A DNA stretch of 64,000 nt. Origin: Rhodococcoides fascians A44A. Lineage in GTDB: Bacteria > Actinomycetota > Actinomycetes > Mycobacteriales > Mycobacteriaceae. Of this stretch, positions 50,976-61,234 are shown piece by piece (the stretch's first letter is position 1; each line of letters opens with the position of its first letter). The DNA is taken from contig NZ_JMEX01000005.1 of NCBI RefSeq assembly GCF_000760735.1, positions 540,458 through 604,457 on the forward strand, in the 5' to 3' direction. The notes under the pieces were generated by a model, which made no database searches, was not told the DNA's origin, and saw nothing but the letters and a program-made list of their open reading frames with translations. A program made the position numbers and the translations under genes.

Positions 50976-52856
50976 ATGGACGCCATCTGGCTGTTGCCGG
51001 CGCTGCCGCTGCTCGGCGCTGTCGTGCTGCTCGTCGGAGGCCGGCGAACCGATCGATGGGGACACGCGCTCGGAACCGTCATGGCCGCGGTGTCCTTCGG
51101 ATTCGCCGTGGTCCTCTTCGTCGACATGCTGGGCCGGGCTGCAGACGACAGGGCCGTGACCACCACGCTGTTCAGCTGGGTTCCCGTCGAACAGTTGCAG
51201 GTGGACTTCGGCTTTCGCCTGGATCAACTGTCCATGTGCTTCGTACTTCTGATCACCGGTGTCGGCACGCTCATTCACGTCTACTCCATCGGGTACATGG
51301 CGGAGGACCCGGACCGGCGACGGTTCTTCGCGTACCTGAACCTCTTTCTCGCCGCGATGCTCCTCCTGGTGACAGCCGACAATTTCCTCGGACTGTACGT
51401 CGGCTGGGAAGGTGTGGGTCTGGCGTCCTACCTGCTGATCGGGTTCTGGCAGTACAAACCGTCGGCGGCGACGGCGGCGAAGAAGGCCTTCGTCGTCAAC
51501 CGTGTCGGAGACATCGGACTGATGGTCGCGTTGATGATCATGTTCGCGAACTTCGGAAGCGTCTCGTTCACGGACGTCTTCTCCGGTACCGAGACTGCGT
51601 CCAGCGGAACACTCACCGCACTGGGCTTCGTTCTGCTCCTCGCAGCGTGTGGAAAGTCGGCCCAGGTGCCGCTGCAGTCGTGGCTCGGTGACGCCATGGA
51701 AGGCCCGACGCCGGTGTCGGCGTTGATCCACGCGGCGACGATGGTGACCGCCGGGGTGTATCTGATCGTCCGATCCGGACCCGTCTTCGAAGCAGCCCCC
51801 GCCGCGCAGACCGCGGTGATCGTCGTCGGTGCCGTGACACTGCTGTTCGGGGCCGTCATCGGTTGCGCGAAGGACGACATCAAGAAAGCGCTGGCCGCGT
51901 CGACGATGAGCCAGATCGGCTACATGGTTCTCGCTGCCGGCCTCGGTCCGTCCGGCTACGCATTCGCGATCATGCTGCTTCTCGCCCACGGATTCTTCAA
52001 GGCCGGACTCTTTCTCGGTGCCGGTTCGGTGATGCACGGCATGAACGACGAAGTGAACATGCGCAAGTTCGGCGGCTTGAGAACCGTCATGCCCGTCACG
52101 TTCGTCACCTTCGGTCTGGGTTACCTCGCGATCATCGGTGTTCCCCCGTTCTCGGGTTTCTTCGCCAAGGACAAGATCATCGAAGTCGCGTTCGGTGCCG
52201 GTGGAGTACAGGGCGCCGTGCTCGGAATCGTCACGCTCCTCGGTGCAGGCCTGACCGCGTTCTACATGACCCGAGTCATGGTGATGACCTTCTTCGGCCA
52301 GAAGCGCTGGGAGCCCGGCGCGCACCCACACGAGTCGCCGTCGACCATGACCGTGCCGATGATCGTTCTGGCGGTGGGTTCGGTTGCGGCTGGGGCCCTG
52401 TTCACCGTCGGTGGCGCGCTGACGCACTGGCTGGAACCGGTCGTCGGCGAGGCCCAGGAAGCGCACGTCGTACCCGCGTGGCTGGTGACCGTGATGGCAC
52501 TGACGGTCGTGGCCGTCGGCGTCGGGCTCGCGTATCGCCGCTACGCGAGAACTCCCGTACCGCCGATCGCGCCGACACCCGTCACCGCGCTGACGGCTGC
52601 CGCACGAGTCGACCTGTACGGAGACGCCGTCAACGAAGCGTTTCTGATGCGACCGGGTCTGAAGCTGGCCGAGGCCGCGCAGCGTTTCGACGACGTCGCC
52701 GTCGAGGGCGGAACCCGCACTCTTGCGGGCGGGCTGACGTCGCTGTCCGCTCGCATTCGTGGCACGCAGACCGGGTACGTGCGCTCGTACGCTCTGACGA
52801 TGCTGGCCGGTACGGCGGTAGTCCTCGCGATGATGGTGGCGGTGATGGTGTGGTGA
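50976..52856 (+). CDS. nuoL: NADH-quinone oxidoreductase subunit L
   Basis: A 626-residue antiporter-like subunit, the outermost proton pump with the lateral helix. The pump motif [19 protein letters not shown] with its Lys, followed by [16 protein letters not shown], is intact, as is [18 protein letters not shown] with the helix-5 Glu. The ATG follows the nuoK stop by one base. Confidence 0.97.
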   Translation: MDAIWLLPALPLLGAVVLLVGGRRTDRWGHALGTVMAAVSFGFAVVLFVDMLGRAADDRAVTTTLFSWVPVEQLQVDFGFRLDQLSMCFVLLITGVGTLIHVYSIGYMAEDPDRRRFFAYLNLFLAAMLLLVTADNFLGLYVGWEGVGLASYLLIGFWQYKPSAATAAKKAFVVNRVGDIGLMVALMIMFANFGSVSFTDVFSGTETASSGTLTALGFVLLLAACGKSAQVPLQSWLGDAMEGPTPVSALIHAATMVTAGVYLIVRSGPVFEAAPAAQTAVIVVGAVTLLFGAVIGCAKDDIKKALAASTMSQIGYMVLAAGLGPSGYAFAIMLLLAHGFFKAGLFLGAGSVMHGMNDEVNMRKFGGLRTVMPVTFVTFGLGYLAIIGVPPFSGFFAKDKIIEVAFGAGGVQGAVLGIVTLLGAGLTAFYMTRVMVMTFFGQKRWEPGAHPHESPSTMTVPMIVLAVGSVAAGALFTVGGALTHWLEPVVGEAQEAHVVPAWLVTVMALTVVAVGVGLAYRRYARTPVPPIAPTPVTALTAAARVDLYGDAVNEAFLMRPGLKLAEAAQRFDDVAVEGGTRTLAGGLTSLSARIRGTQTGYVRSYALTMLAGTAVVLAMMVAVMVW

Positions 52857-54376
52857 CTACTCTTCCGTGGCTGACCGTGTTGTGGCTGCTTCCGGTGGCA
52901 GGTGCTGTCCTGACCCTGATTTTGCCTCGTACGAGGCCACAGCTCGCGAAGGTGTGCGCGCTCGCGACCTCGCTGCTGACTCTGGCGGTCGCAGTGGTGT
53001 TGTTCGTCGGCTTCGATCCGTCCGGTGACGAATTCCAGTTCGTCGAATCCCACTGGTGGATCGAGTCGTTCGGAGCTCGATACGAGCTGGGAATCGACGG
53101 CATCGCTCTGGTGCTCGTCCTGCTGACCACGGTCCTGCTTCCGATCCTGCTGGTAGCCGGATGGAACGACCCGCGCGTCGGGCAGTCCACGCACGTCTAT
53201 GTCGCATCGATTCTGATCGTCGAGTCGATGGTCCTGATGTCCTTCTGCGCCCTCGACGTGTTGCTGTTCTACGTCTTCTTCGAGGCCATGTTGATCCCGA
53301 TGTACTTCCTCATCGGAGGATTCGGCGGACCGGGACGCGCCGCCGCGGCCGTGAAATTCCTGTTGTACAACCTCGTCGGCGGTCTGGTGATGCTGGCTGC
53401 GGTCATCGGGCTGTACGTCGTGGCGGGAACCTTCTCGTTCCGTGAGATCGCCGACACCGCTGCTCTCGGCGACCTCGGCGTCACCCCCGGAGTTCTGAAC
53501 GCGTTGTTCCTCGGGTTCATGTTCGCTTTCGCCGTCAAGGCACCCCTGTGGCCGTTCCACTCGTGGCTACCCGATGCCGCCGTCGAATCCACCCCTGCCA
53601 CAGCCGTTCTGATGATGGCCGTCGTGGACAAGGTGGGCACGTTCGCGATGCTTCGGTATTGTTTGCAACTCTTCCCCGAGTCGTCGTCGTACTTCGCGCC
53701 GGTCATCGTCACTCTCGCGGTCGTGGGCATCGTCTACGGCGCCGTACTGGCGATCGCGCAGACCGACGTGATGCGTTTGATCGCGTACACGTCGATCTCG
53801 CACTTCGGCTTCATCATTCTGGGAATCTTCGCCATGACCAGCCAAGGCCAGGCCGGTTCCGCGTTGTACATGGTCAATCACGGAATCTCCACGGCAGCAC
53901 TGTTTCTCGTTGCCGGTTTCCTGGTTTCGCGTCGCGGCACCCGCGTCATCTCGCACTACGGTGGCGTCCAGAAGGTCGCACCGGTGCTGGCCGGCACCTT
54001 CCTCGTCGCCGGTCTGGCCACTCTGTCGCTTCCGGGGCTCGCACCGTTCGTCAGCGAATTCCTGGTACTGATCGGCACGTTCGCGAAGTATCACGTCGCT
54101 GCCGTCGTGGCATCGATCGCGCTCGTGCTGTCCGCGATCTACATCCTGTGGCTGTACCAACGGGTCATGACGGGACCACGCCGCGCTGAGAACGACGGAA
54201 TGAAGGATCTCGTACCGCGTGAACTCGCCGTGATGGGCCCGCTCATCGTGCTGCTCGTCGTACTGGGCGTGTACCCGAAGCCCCTGCTGGACATCGTTTC
54301 TCCTGCTGTGCAGTCGACAGTGACCACCGTGCAAGGCATCGACAACGTGGCCGAAGTGCCGGAGGGACCCCGATGA
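52853..54376 (+). CDS. nuoM: NADH-quinone oxidoreductase subunit M
   Basis: A 507-residue antiporter-like proton-pumping subunit. The helix-5 Glu is in [18 protein letters not shown], and the central Lys lies in [17 protein letters not shown], with [13 protein letters not shown] after it. The GTG start overlaps the nuoL stop by 4 bases (GTGA). Confidence 0.97.
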   Translation: MTTLPWLTVLWLLPVAGAVLTLILPRTRPQLAKVCALATSLLTLAVAVVLFVGFDPSGDEFQFVESHWWIESFGARYELGIDGIALVLVLLTTVLLPILLVAGWNDPRVGQSTHVYVASILIVESMVLMSFCALDVLLFYVFFEAMLIPMYFLIGGFGGPGRAAAAVKFLLYNLVGGLVMLAAVIGLYVVAGTFSFREIADTAALGDLGVTPGVLNALFLGFMFAFAVKAPLWPFHSWLPDAAVESTPATAVLMMAVVDKVGTFAMLRYCLQLFPESSSYFAPVIVTLAVVGIVYGAVLAIAQTDVMRLIAYTSISHFGFIILGIFAMTSQGQAGSALYMVNHGISTAALFLVAGFLVSRRGTRVISHYGGVQKVAPVLAGTFLVAGLATLSLPGLAPFVSEFLVLIGTFAKYHVAAVVASIALVLSAIYILWLYQRVMTGPRRAENDGMKDLVPRELAVMGPLIVLLVVLGVYPKPLLDIVSPAVQSTVTTVQGIDNVAEVPEGPR

Positions 54377-55950
54377 ACGACTCCGTCCTGACCGCGCCGA
54401 GCATCGAGTACAGCGTTCTGTCACCGATGCTGATCGTCTTCGCCGCAGCTGTTCTCGGCGTACTCGTCGAGGCGTTCGCACCGAGTGCCGCCCGTCGCCG
54501 CATCCAGACGACCCTCGCCCTGACTGCGACGACGGGGTCGCTGGTAGCGGTCGTCGTCCTGGCCGTGTCCGGCTCCAGCTCACCCGGCACCCGGGCCGTG
54601 ATGGGCTCGGTCGTGGTCGACGGACCCTCACTGTTCCTCCAGGGCACCCTCCTGCTCGTAGCCGTGCCCTCGTTGCTCATGGTCGGGGAACGCTCACTCG
54701 AACGCACCCGGGTGGACTCCTTCGCCCCGCAGGCCTCCACCGTTCCCGGAAGTCTGTCCGAACGCCAGGCAGGCCAGGCAGGCGCGGCGCAGACGGAGGT
54801 GTTCCCGCTGACGATGTTCGCGATCGGCGGCCTTCTGCTGTTTCCCGCGTCGAACGATCTGCTCACGATGTTCGTTGCCCTCGAGGTGTTCTCGCTACCG
54901 CTGTACCTGATGTGCGGGTTGGCCCGTCGGCGCAGGCTCCTGTCGCAGGAAGCCGCGATGAAGTACTTCTTGCTCGGCGCGTTCTCTTCGGCGTTCTTCC
55001 TGTTCGGTACCGCGATGCTGTACGGGTACGCAGGCTCGCTCGAGCTCGGCCCCATCGGTGCTGCCATTGCTCTCGGCGACGGCAACGACGTGCTGGCCGT
55101 GCTCGGTACTGCACTCGTCGGTGTCGGCTTACTGTTCAAAGTCGGTGCGATTCCGTTTCATTCGTGGATTCCCGACGTGTATCAGGGTGCACCGACTCCG
55201 ATCACCGCCTTCATGGCCGCCGCGACGAAGATCGCCGCGTTCGGTGCCATGCTCCGCCTGTTCTACATCGCACTGCCGGACCTGCGCGACGACTGGCGAC
55301 CGGCGCTGTGGGCCGTCGCGATCGTCACGATGCTGGTGGGCGCTCTGCTCGCGGTCACTCAGACCGACATCAAACGGATGCTCGCGTACTCGTCGATCAC
55401 CCACACCGGCTTCATTCTCACGGGCGTCGTCGCTCTGGACGCCGACGGGTTGTCCGCGACGATGTTCTATCTGTTCGTCTACGGGTTCAGCACTGTCTCG
55501 GCATTCGCCGTCGTCACCGTCGTGCGCGACGGCAACGGCGAGGTGACCGAACTGGCGCGATGGGCCGGCATCGGTCGTCGCTCCCCCGCGATCGCCGCCG
55601 TCTTCGCGTTGCTGCTGTTGTCGTTCGCGGGGATCCCGCTGACGGCTGGATTCGTCGGTAAGTTCGCAGTTTTCCAGGCTGCGGCCGGCAGCGGCGCGAC
55701 CGCCCTCGTCGTCGTCGGGGTGCTCAGTAGTGCCATCGCCGCGATCTTCTACGTCCGCGTCATCGTTCTCATGTTCTTCGCCGAGCCCGTGGCCCCCACG
55801 AACGACAGTGACGACGGTGGGAGTCCCACCGTCGTCACTCCGGGTGTCGCAACAGCCGTGGCCATCGGCTTCGGCGTCGTCACGACTGTCGTTTTCGGTG
55901 TGTTTCCACAACCGCTGCTGGATCTCGCCGCGGGCGCGGCGGTCTGGTGA
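54373..55950 (+). CDS. nuoN: NADH-quinone oxidoreductase subunit N
   Basis: The last gene of the nuo operon, a 525-residue antiporter-like subunit. The pump motif LLFKVGAIPFHSWIPDVYQG and the preceding VALEVFSLPLYLMCGL helix with its Glu are intact. A hydrophilic insert of about 30 residues (near 115-140, SFAPQASTVPGSLSERQ) separates early helices. It overlaps nuoM by 4 bases and ends 3 bases from the convergent stress-protein gene, with no obvious terminator between. Confidence 0.96.
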   Translation: MNDSVLTAPSIEYSVLSPMLIVFAAAVLGVLVEAFAPSAARRRIQTTLALTATTGSLVAVVVLAVSGSSSPGTRAVMGSVVVDGPSLFLQGTLLLVAVPSLLMVGERSLERTRVDSFAPQASTVPGSLSERQAGQAGAAQTEVFPLTMFAIGGLLLFPASNDLLTMFVALEVFSLPLYLMCGLARRRRLLSQEAAMKYFLLGAFSSAFFLFGTAMLYGYAGSLELGPIGAAIALGDGNDVLAVLGTALVGVGLLFKVGAIPFHSWIPDVYQGAPTPITAFMAAATKIAAFGAMLRLFYIALPDLRDDWRPALWAVAIVTMLVGALLAVTQTDIKRMLAYSSITHTGFILTGVVALDADGLSATMFYLFVYGFSTVSAFAVVTVVRDGNGEVTELARWAGIGRRSPAIAAVFALLLLSFAGIPLTAGFVGKFAVFQAAAGSGATALVVVGVLSSAIAAIFYVRVIVLMFFAEPVAPTNDSDDGGSPTVVTPGVATAVAIGFGVVTTVVFGVFPQPLLDLAAGAAVW

Positions 55951-55953
55951 GTC

Positions 55954-56310
55954 CTACGGCGCCTTGACCGCCAGGACCGAGACCGGCGAGGTCAGCAGCA
56001 GACGCTGACTGACACTGCCGAGCAGGGCCTTTCCGACCCGGCTGCGCTTCCTTATTCCGATCACCAGACGCGTGACATCGGGAAACACTTCCAACTCGTC
56101 GAGAACGGCGGCGACAGGGTCGCGGTCCTCACGCCCCTCACGTTCGACGACGGTGACCTTGCAGTCTTCCGGAAGCACGGAGAGGTCGAGCTTTCCCAGC
56201 GTCAGGTTGACCGCGATCAGATCGGTGCCGAGAAGCGCCGCCTCGTCCGCCGCGGCGGACAGCGAATGGATGCCCTCGGGGCTGTCGGTCACTGCAACCA
56301 GAACTGACAT
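55954..56310 (-). CDS. Universal stress protein (UspA family)
   Basis: A 118-residue single Usp domain. It begins MSVLVAVTDSPEGIHSLSAA and ends with GKALLGSVSQRLLLTSPVSV, the usual phosphate-binding end; in the ATP motif G-x2-G-x9-G-S the second Gly is Lys here (IGIRKRSRVGKALLGS), so ATP binding may be altered. It lies 29 bases downstream of the sugar-transporter gene on the same strand, likely one transcript. Confidence 0.87.
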   Translation of the reverse strand: MSVLVAVTDSPEGIHSLSAAADEAALLGTDLIAVNLTLGKLDLSVLPEDCKVTVVEREGREDRDPVAAVLDELEVFPDVTRLVIGIRKRSRVGKALLGSVSQRLLLTSPVSVLAVKAP

Positions 56311-56339
56311 GAAATTACCTCTCTCGGTGTTGCGAACCT

Positions 56340-57803
56340 CTAGGAGTATTCCTTGCGGAACCGGGTTTCCAGTTCTTCGAGCGTCTGGCCGCGCGTCTCC
56401 GGCACCTGAGTGATGCAGAAGATGAGCGCGATCACACCGAGACCGACGAAGATGAAGAACGTGGCCGCAATCCCGAAGGCTGCTACGACCGGCGGGAACA
56501 ACAGCGCAATCGCCGCGTTCGCAATCCACAGCGCGAAGACACACAGGCCGATCGCGAAACTGCGAATCTTCAGGGGGAAGATCTCCGCGAGCATCAACCA
56601 CGCCAGAGGTCCGATGGTTCCCTGCATGCAGAACACGAACAGGACGACGAACACCAGAATGAAGTATGCCTTGACCGTGCCGTCCGGCAGTAGAAGCGCG
56701 GACAAGCCGACGAGAAGGTGGAACGTTGTAGTCAGCGAGAAGCCCGCGATCAGCATGGTCCGCCGGTTGACCTTGTTCATCAGAAATATGCCGACCGTGA
56801 TTCCGAGAACACTGAACAATCCGTTGAGGGTGTTCGCGATGATTGCTGCGCTGGACGAGAACCCGGCATCGCTCAACAATTGGGTTCCGTAGTACATCAC
56901 CGAGTTGATACCGGTGATCTGGTTGGCGACACCGAGTCCGACGCCGATGTAGATCAATCGACGAATCCAGCGGACGGACAGATCCGTGACACCACCGGTC
57001 TTCGCCAGTTTCTCTTCCTCGGCGAGTCGGTGCACCTCGGCCATCTCGGCCTGTGCGCGTTCTTCCGACCGAACCTGCCTGAGTACTTCCAGGGCCTCGT
57101 CCTCGCGCCCCTGAAGAACGAGCCAACGCGGGCTTTCGGGCATGCGCAGCATTCCGAAGAAAAGCACGATTGCGGGAGCTACCGCAACGAGAAGCATGAA
57201 GCGCCAGACGGACTCGTGCTCACCCCAGATGTTGAAGATGATCGCGTTGATCACGAAGGCTGCGAACTGCCCGCTGACGATCATGACCTCGTTGCGCGTG
57301 ACCAACGAACCGCGCCGCTCCACGGGGGAAATCTCCGACAGGTAGACGGGCACCGTCGCCGATGCGCCACCGACAGCGAGGCCGAGTACGAAGCGGAACA
57401 CGGCCAAGATCTCCCAGCTCGGTGACAGCACGCACCCGAGCGTTCCGACCATGAAGACCAGAGCGAGCATGATGATGTTGTGGCGTCGGCCGAATCTGTC
57501 GGACAGGCGCCCGCCCACCAGTGCGCCGATAGCCGCACCGAAGATGAGAATACTGACGACGAACCCCTCCGTGAACGAGGTGAGCGACAAGTCGTCACGC
57601 AGCGGTTCGAGCGCTCCGTTGATCACTCCGGTGTCGTATCCGAAGAGCAAGCCACCGAACGTCGCAATCACCGCGATGATGCCTAGCCGATGACTGTGTG
57701 TTCCTACTGTATCCGGTGGAAGAACTGCACCGGTCGATCCGTCACTACGGGTCATCTCGATCCAATCTTGTGTGCGCGCGGAGGACGGATCCTGAGCACG
57801 CAT
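56340..57803 (-). CDS. Sugar porter family MFS transporter
   Basis: A 487-residue, 12-helix proton-linked sugar transporter (GalP/XylE type). Family signatures are FGGLLFGYDTGVINGAL in helix 1, GGRLSDRFGRRHNI after helix 2, PVYLSEISPVERRGSL after helix 5, and PESPRWLV plus PETRGQTLEELE at the ends of the halves. The QITGINSVMYYG motif in helix 7 contacts sugar. The ATG at 57803 has AAGGA at good spacing; ATG at 57755 is an alternative. Exact sugar unknown. Confidence 0.9.
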   Translation of the reverse strand: MRAQDPSSARTQDWIEMTRSDGSTGAVLPPDTVGTHSHRLGIIAVIATFGGLLFGYDTGVINGALEPLRDDLSLTSFTEGFVVSILIFGAAIGALVGGRLSDRFGRRHNIIMLALVFMVGTLGCVLSPSWEILAVFRFVLGLAVGGASATVPVYLSEISPVERRGSLVTRNEVMIVSGQFAAFVINAIIFNIWGEHESVWRFMLLVAVAPAIVLFFGMLRMPESPRWLVLQGREDEALEVLRQVRSEERAQAEMAEVHRLAEEEKLAKTGGVTDLSVRWIRRLIYIGVGLGVANQITGINSVMYYGTQLLSDAGFSSSAAIIANTLNGLFSVLGITVGIFLMNKVNRRTMLIAGFSLTTTFHLLVGLSALLLPDGTVKAYFILVFVVLFVFCMQGTIGPLAWLMLAEIFPLKIRSFAIGLCVFALWIANAAIALLFPPVVAAFGIAATFFIFVGLGVIALIFCITQVPETRGQTLEELETRFRKEYS

Positions 57804-57933
57804 CCGATTCCTTGTACTTATGTCTTTACATATTTCTAGCTTGCTGAGAACTGGATCACAAGTTCCCTCCGTGGGACACCTCCTCACTGAATCGATCCGA
57901 CCTGGGCGGACCGGGTCGACTTTTATTCGCGGT

Positions 57934-57939
57934 TACGCT
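57934..57939 (+). promoter_or_regulatory. -10 element for the leaderless EEP-family gene
   Basis: TACGCT lies 6 bases before the GTG at 57946. No ribosome-binding site is seen. Confidence 0.45.
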
Positions 57940-57945
57940 TCTGAT

Positions 57946-58953
57946 GTGCAACATCAAACGGCAAATTCTGCTCGATCAGCTCGTCGTTCTCGGGGTTGGC
58001 GAGTAGCCGCGGTTCTCGTTGCCGCCTGCTGCGTACTGATCGGTGCGACGGGTGTCGTCGCCTACTTCAGCGACACGCAGAACAGGTACGTGGTGGGGCT
58101 GGCGTCGTTCGCGCCCATCCTCATGGCGTTCTCCTTGCTCGGTATCGCCGTTGCCGCGGTGTCCCGACGCTGGATCCTGGCAACGGCATCGACCGTCGTC
58201 GCGGTGACGGCGTCGGCATTGCTCGCGCCCGTGTACATCGCGAGCGACCGAGCGGACGCCGACACACCCGGCCGGGGGCAGGACATCGACGTGCTGCAAG
58301 CCAACCTGATGCTCGGGCTGGCCGATGCGGGCAACGTGCTGGACCTCGTCCGATCACAGGACATCGACGTCTTCACCGCACAAGAACTGACGTTCGACGC
58401 AGAGAGCGCGCTCGACGCCGCCGGGATCGCCGAGCTGCTCCCGTACCGCTACACCAGGCCGACACCGGGCGGCGGCGGAGGTACCGGCATCTTCAGTCGA
58501 TTCCCGATCTCCGGAGAGCGCGAGCTCCCGGTATTCACTCTGTCCAACCTGGCGGTCGATCTGAACGTCGGTACCGACGACCCCGTCCGCGTTTACTCGG
58601 TCCATCCGGTGCCGCCTTATCCATCGCCGACGCCACTGTGGGCATCGGAGATGGACATGATCCGATCCGAGGTGTCGACAGCCACTTCGATGACCAACGT
58701 GATCGTCAGCGGTGACTTCAACTCCACCAGATCTCACAGCAAGTTCAGGCACATCCTCGACGTCGGGTACGAGGACGCAGCGGACGCCACGGGTAGCGGC
58801 TTGATTCCGACCTACCCCACCGACAAGTCGTATCCACCTGTCGTCGGGATCGACCACGTCCTGACCCGTGGCGCACACGCCACCGCACTGGAACGGATTG
58901 CGATCGTCGGGTCGGATCATCACGGACTGATCGCCGAGATTCGACTGCAATGA
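57946..58953 (+). CDS. Membrane-anchored endonuclease/exonuclease/phosphatase family protein
   Basis: A 335-residue protein with three N-terminal membrane segments (about residues 18-110) and an extracytoplasmic EEP domain. Active-site motifs are intact: VLQANLMLG, TAQELTFD (Glu metal ligand), VSGDFNSTRSHSKFR and GSDHHGLIAEI (Asp-His pair). Members cleave phosphodiesters in nucleic acids or lipids; topology favours an external or lipid substrate. The GTG follows TACGCT by 6 bases, which decides the start; earlier in-frame starts overlap the divergent transporter promoter. Confidence 0.85.
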   Translation: MQHQTANSARSARRSRGWRVAAVLVAACCVLIGATGVVAYFSDTQNRYVVGLASFAPILMAFSLLGIAVAAVSRRWILATASTVVAVTASALLAPVYIASDRADADTPGRGQDIDVLQANLMLGLADAGNVLDLVRSQDIDVFTAQELTFDAESALDAAGIAELLPYRYTRPTPGGGGGTGIFSRFPISGERELPVFTLSNLAVDLNVGTDDPVRVYSVHPVPPYPSPTPLWASEMDMIRSEVSTATSMTNVIVSGDFNSTRSHSKFRHILDVGYEDAADATGSGLIPTYPTDKSYPPVVGIDHVLTRGAHATALERIAIVGSDHHGLIAEIRLQ

Positions 58954-59000
58954 TCGTGGTTGTATCGCCGTTTCGAACCGATCAGTATCGTCGTCTGATT

Positions 59001-59020
59001 AGATAAACTGTCAACTATCT
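59001..59020. promoter_or_regulatory. Weak inverted repeat upstream of the diguanylate cyclase
   Basis: AGATA (59001-59005) and TATCT (59016-59020) are inverted arms 10 bases apart in the 104-base gap before the GGDEF gene. The arms are short, so this may be chance. Confidence 0.25.
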
Positions 59021-59057
59021 GCGGGTCGGTCATGTACGGGATGTAGAGGTCCTTGAA

Positions 59058-60143
59058 ATGAGTTCGCTGCACGAGTGGTGGTCGCAACGGACCGACTACG
59101 TGTGGAACGTCGCCTACTCGCAGAGCCATCCGATCCTCCGCCAGAGCCGCGTCGCAATCGGATTGTGCTGCTGGTTCTACGGGCTGATCTGCCTGCTCGC
59201 GATTGCGACGCCGGTGGTGTCGAGCACCGTCGACATCGCTGTGATCGGAACCTTCGGGGTCAGCTCGATGGTCGTCGGTTGCCTCTGGATACGCGGACCG
59301 TGGCCGGCGTACAGGCACTCCTTGCTCTTCGTCGCGTTCGCCGAAATCGGCGTCGCCGCCGTTCTGTTCTCTCTCGACGATCGCCCCGTGGCGCTTCTGT
59401 GCTCGGCCCTGTTGGCCGTGATGGGAAATTACGTGTCCGCGTATCACGACACCCGGGTGTTCGTGGCCCATCAGTTGTGGGCTCTGTGCACGTGCGCCGC
59501 TCTCTACGTCCTGGCGATCTCCTACTCCGACGCCGATTTCGCGCAGATGACGGCGTATCTCATCGTTCTCGTCATGGTTCTGGTGTCGTCCCCGATCCTC
59601 ACTCAGGCGTACCTGACGTTTCTCAAGAGGGATGCCGCCGTCGCACACTTCGACCCGTTGACCGGTCTGCGGAACCGTCGCGGACTCGACTCGGCCGTCG
59701 GTGTGATGGCCGACGGAGCAGCGGGCGTCGCGGTCCTCGTCGCAGATCTGGACAACTTCAAGGCGGTCAACGACGGATTCGGTCACAGCTTCGGCGACGA
59801 TGTTCTGCGCAAGACAGCCCAGGCCATCAACGCGAATTTTCCTCTTCCAGCCGTGACCGCTCGCACCGGCGGTGAGGAATTCGTCGTGGTCTCCGCCGGA
59901 CCGCTGTCGGAGATGTCCCGGGCGGCCGAAGCGCTGCGCGATGCGATTCCGGCCTGCAATTCCGCAGGCGTGACCACCACGAGCATCGGCATCCACTATC
60001 GGGAGATCGCGATCCAGGCCGTCCCCGAACTACTCGACGAGTTGCTCGACAGCGCCGACACCGCGATGTACCGAGCCAAGAGCCACGGCGGCAACTCGGT
60101 GGAGATCGACGTCTACGACGGTGACATCAGGACCGGTTCCTGA
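59058..60143 (+). CDS. Membrane-bound diguanylate cyclase (GGDEF)
   Basis: A 361-residue protein: about six membrane segments (about 33-190) without a recognised sensor domain, then a GGDEF domain beginning DPLTGLRNRRG. The active-site signature is GGEEF, an active form, and DLDNFKAVNDGFGHSFGDDV holds the metal site. The RxxD inhibitory site expected five residues before GGEEF is absent (the sequence there is AVTART). It should make cyclic di-GMP without product inhibition. No EAL domain is near. GAGG lies about 8 bases before the ATG. Confidence 0.92.
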   Translation: MSSLHEWWSQRTDYVWNVAYSQSHPILRQSRVAIGLCCWFYGLICLLAIATPVVSSTVDIAVIGTFGVSSMVVGCLWIRGPWPAYRHSLLFVAFAEIGVAAVLFSLDDRPVALLCSALLAVMGNYVSAYHDTRVFVAHQLWALCTCAALYVLAISYSDADFAQMTAYLIVLVMVLVSSPILTQAYLTFLKRDAAVAHFDPLTGLRNRRGLDSAVGVMADGAAGVAVLVADLDNFKAVNDGFGHSFGDDVLRKTAQAINANFPLPAVTARTGGEEFVVVSAGPLSEMSRAAEALRDAIPACNSAGVTTTSIGIHYREIAIQAVPELLDELLDSADTAMYRAKSHGGNSVEIDVYDGDIRTGS

Positions 60144-60158
60144 TGGCATCATGAGCGA

Positions 60159-60335
60159 ATGAGTTCCAACGATCTCTTCGGAGGCCCACGGAGATTGGCG
60201 GCTGTCGTGGCTGTCATCGTCGTCGTCGCACTTCTCGCTCTCGGAGCCACTGTTCTCGTTCGCCATCTCCTCGGACCACCGGAAGGTCCGTCGCCGTACG
60301 ACACTCCTGCGTCCTCGGAGGTGTCGACTCCGTGA
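60159..60335 (+). CDS. Small single-helix membrane protein
   Basis: A 58-residue protein: a short basic start (MSSNDLFGGPRRLA), one membrane helix (about 15-37) and a Pro/Ser/Glu-rich tail ending SSEVSTP. Its stop overlaps the GTG of the ComB-family gene (GTGA), and it starts 15 bases after the diguanylate cyclase stop. Compact spacing argues it is expressed. An ATG 8 bases earlier stops after three codons. Function unknown. Confidence 0.72.
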   Translation: MSSNDLFGGPRRLAAVVAVIVVVALLALGATVLVRHLLGPPEGPSPYDTPASSEVSTP

Positions 60336-61117
60336 CCGAACCGGACCGCGCGCATCGACAGTTCGCGTCGACGGTTCGGTTCGACTGGGGCACCTCGGGT
60401 GCATCGGCAATCGCTTCCGGCGCGGACGTTGCCGTCGTCGTCGACGTTCTGTCGTTCACCACCACGTTGACCGTCGCCGCCGATGCCGGTACCGCGGTGG
60501 TGCCCTGGGCCGTCGGGCAGGATTCGGCCACCGAGTACGCGCGCCGCACCGGTGCCGTCTTGGCGGTACGGCGGCGCGATGCGGGCCCGGGCGACATCAG
60601 CTTGTCCCCGGCCACGCTCCGATCGGGGACGCCGCCACACCGGCTCGTGCTGCCGTCGCCGAACGGGTCGACGATATCCGCGCAGCTGGCTTCCGAGGTA
60701 CCGGTTTGCACAGGGGTCTCGCTTCGCAACGCACCGGCTACGGCGCAGTGGATCGCCGCGACCACCGATACCGACGCCGTCGTTGCGGTCATCGCCGCCG
60801 GAGAACACTGGCCGAACGGTGCCCTGCGACCGAGCGTCGAGGACCTGTGGGGAGCCGGATTCCTCCTCGCGGAACTGGCCGACAGGCGCCCGGACTGCAG
60901 CCTGTCGCCGGAGGCGGAGATGGCCCGCAACGCGTGGAAGGCCGTGTCCGGTCGGCTCCCCCACGCGCTGGCCGAATCGGCGTCGGGACGCGAACTGATC
61001 GACTCGGGGTACGAGATCGACGTCACGATCGCTGCGGAAGTCGGCTCCTCGCGATCCGTGCCCGTACTGACGTCAGGAATGTTCGTCGACGCGGCATCGC
61101 ACGACGACGCTGTGTGA
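60332..61117 (+). CDS. 2-phosphosulfolactate phosphatase (ComB) family protein
   Basis: A 261-residue member of the ComB family, Mg-dependent acid phosphatases that make sulfolactate in coenzyme M synthesis in methanogens; in actinobacteria the substrate is not known. Family segments are VVVDVLSFTTTLTVAADAG, LPSPNGSTIS, VCTGVSLRNAPATAQ and IAAGEHW. It is coupled to the small membrane protein upstream by a 4-base overlap, and a clear terminator follows at 61178-61209. Confidence 0.87.
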   Translation: MTEPDRAHRQFASTVRFDWGTSGASAIASGADVAVVVDVLSFTTTLTVAADAGTAVVPWAVGQDSATEYARRTGAVLAVRRRDAGPGDISLSPATLRSGTPPHRLVLPSPNGSTISAQLASEVPVCTGVSLRNAPATAQWIAATTDTDAVVAVIAAGEHWPNGALRPSVEDLWGAGFLLAELADRRPDCSLSPEAEMARNAWKAVSGRLPHALAESASGRELIDSGYEIDVTIAAEVGSSRSVPVLTSGMFVDAASHDDAV

Positions 61118-61177
61118 CCGGCGCAACATTTCACTGTCCCGCCCGAGCCCCGGAACTGCGAAAACGTCGACGACGTG

Positions 61178-61209
61178 CGGACACGAGGGTGTCCGTTATT
61201 TGGTCTTTG
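61178..61209 (+). terminator. Rho-independent terminator after the ComB-family gene
   Basis: CGGACAC (61178-61184) and GTGTCCG (61189-61195) form a perfect 7-bp stem with a GAGG loop, followed by the T-rich stretch TTATTTGGTCTTT. It ends the transcript that includes the diguanylate cyclase, the small membrane protein and the phosphatase. Confidence 0.8.
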
Positions 61210-61234
61210 ATACCCGATCACGGATCATACGAGC

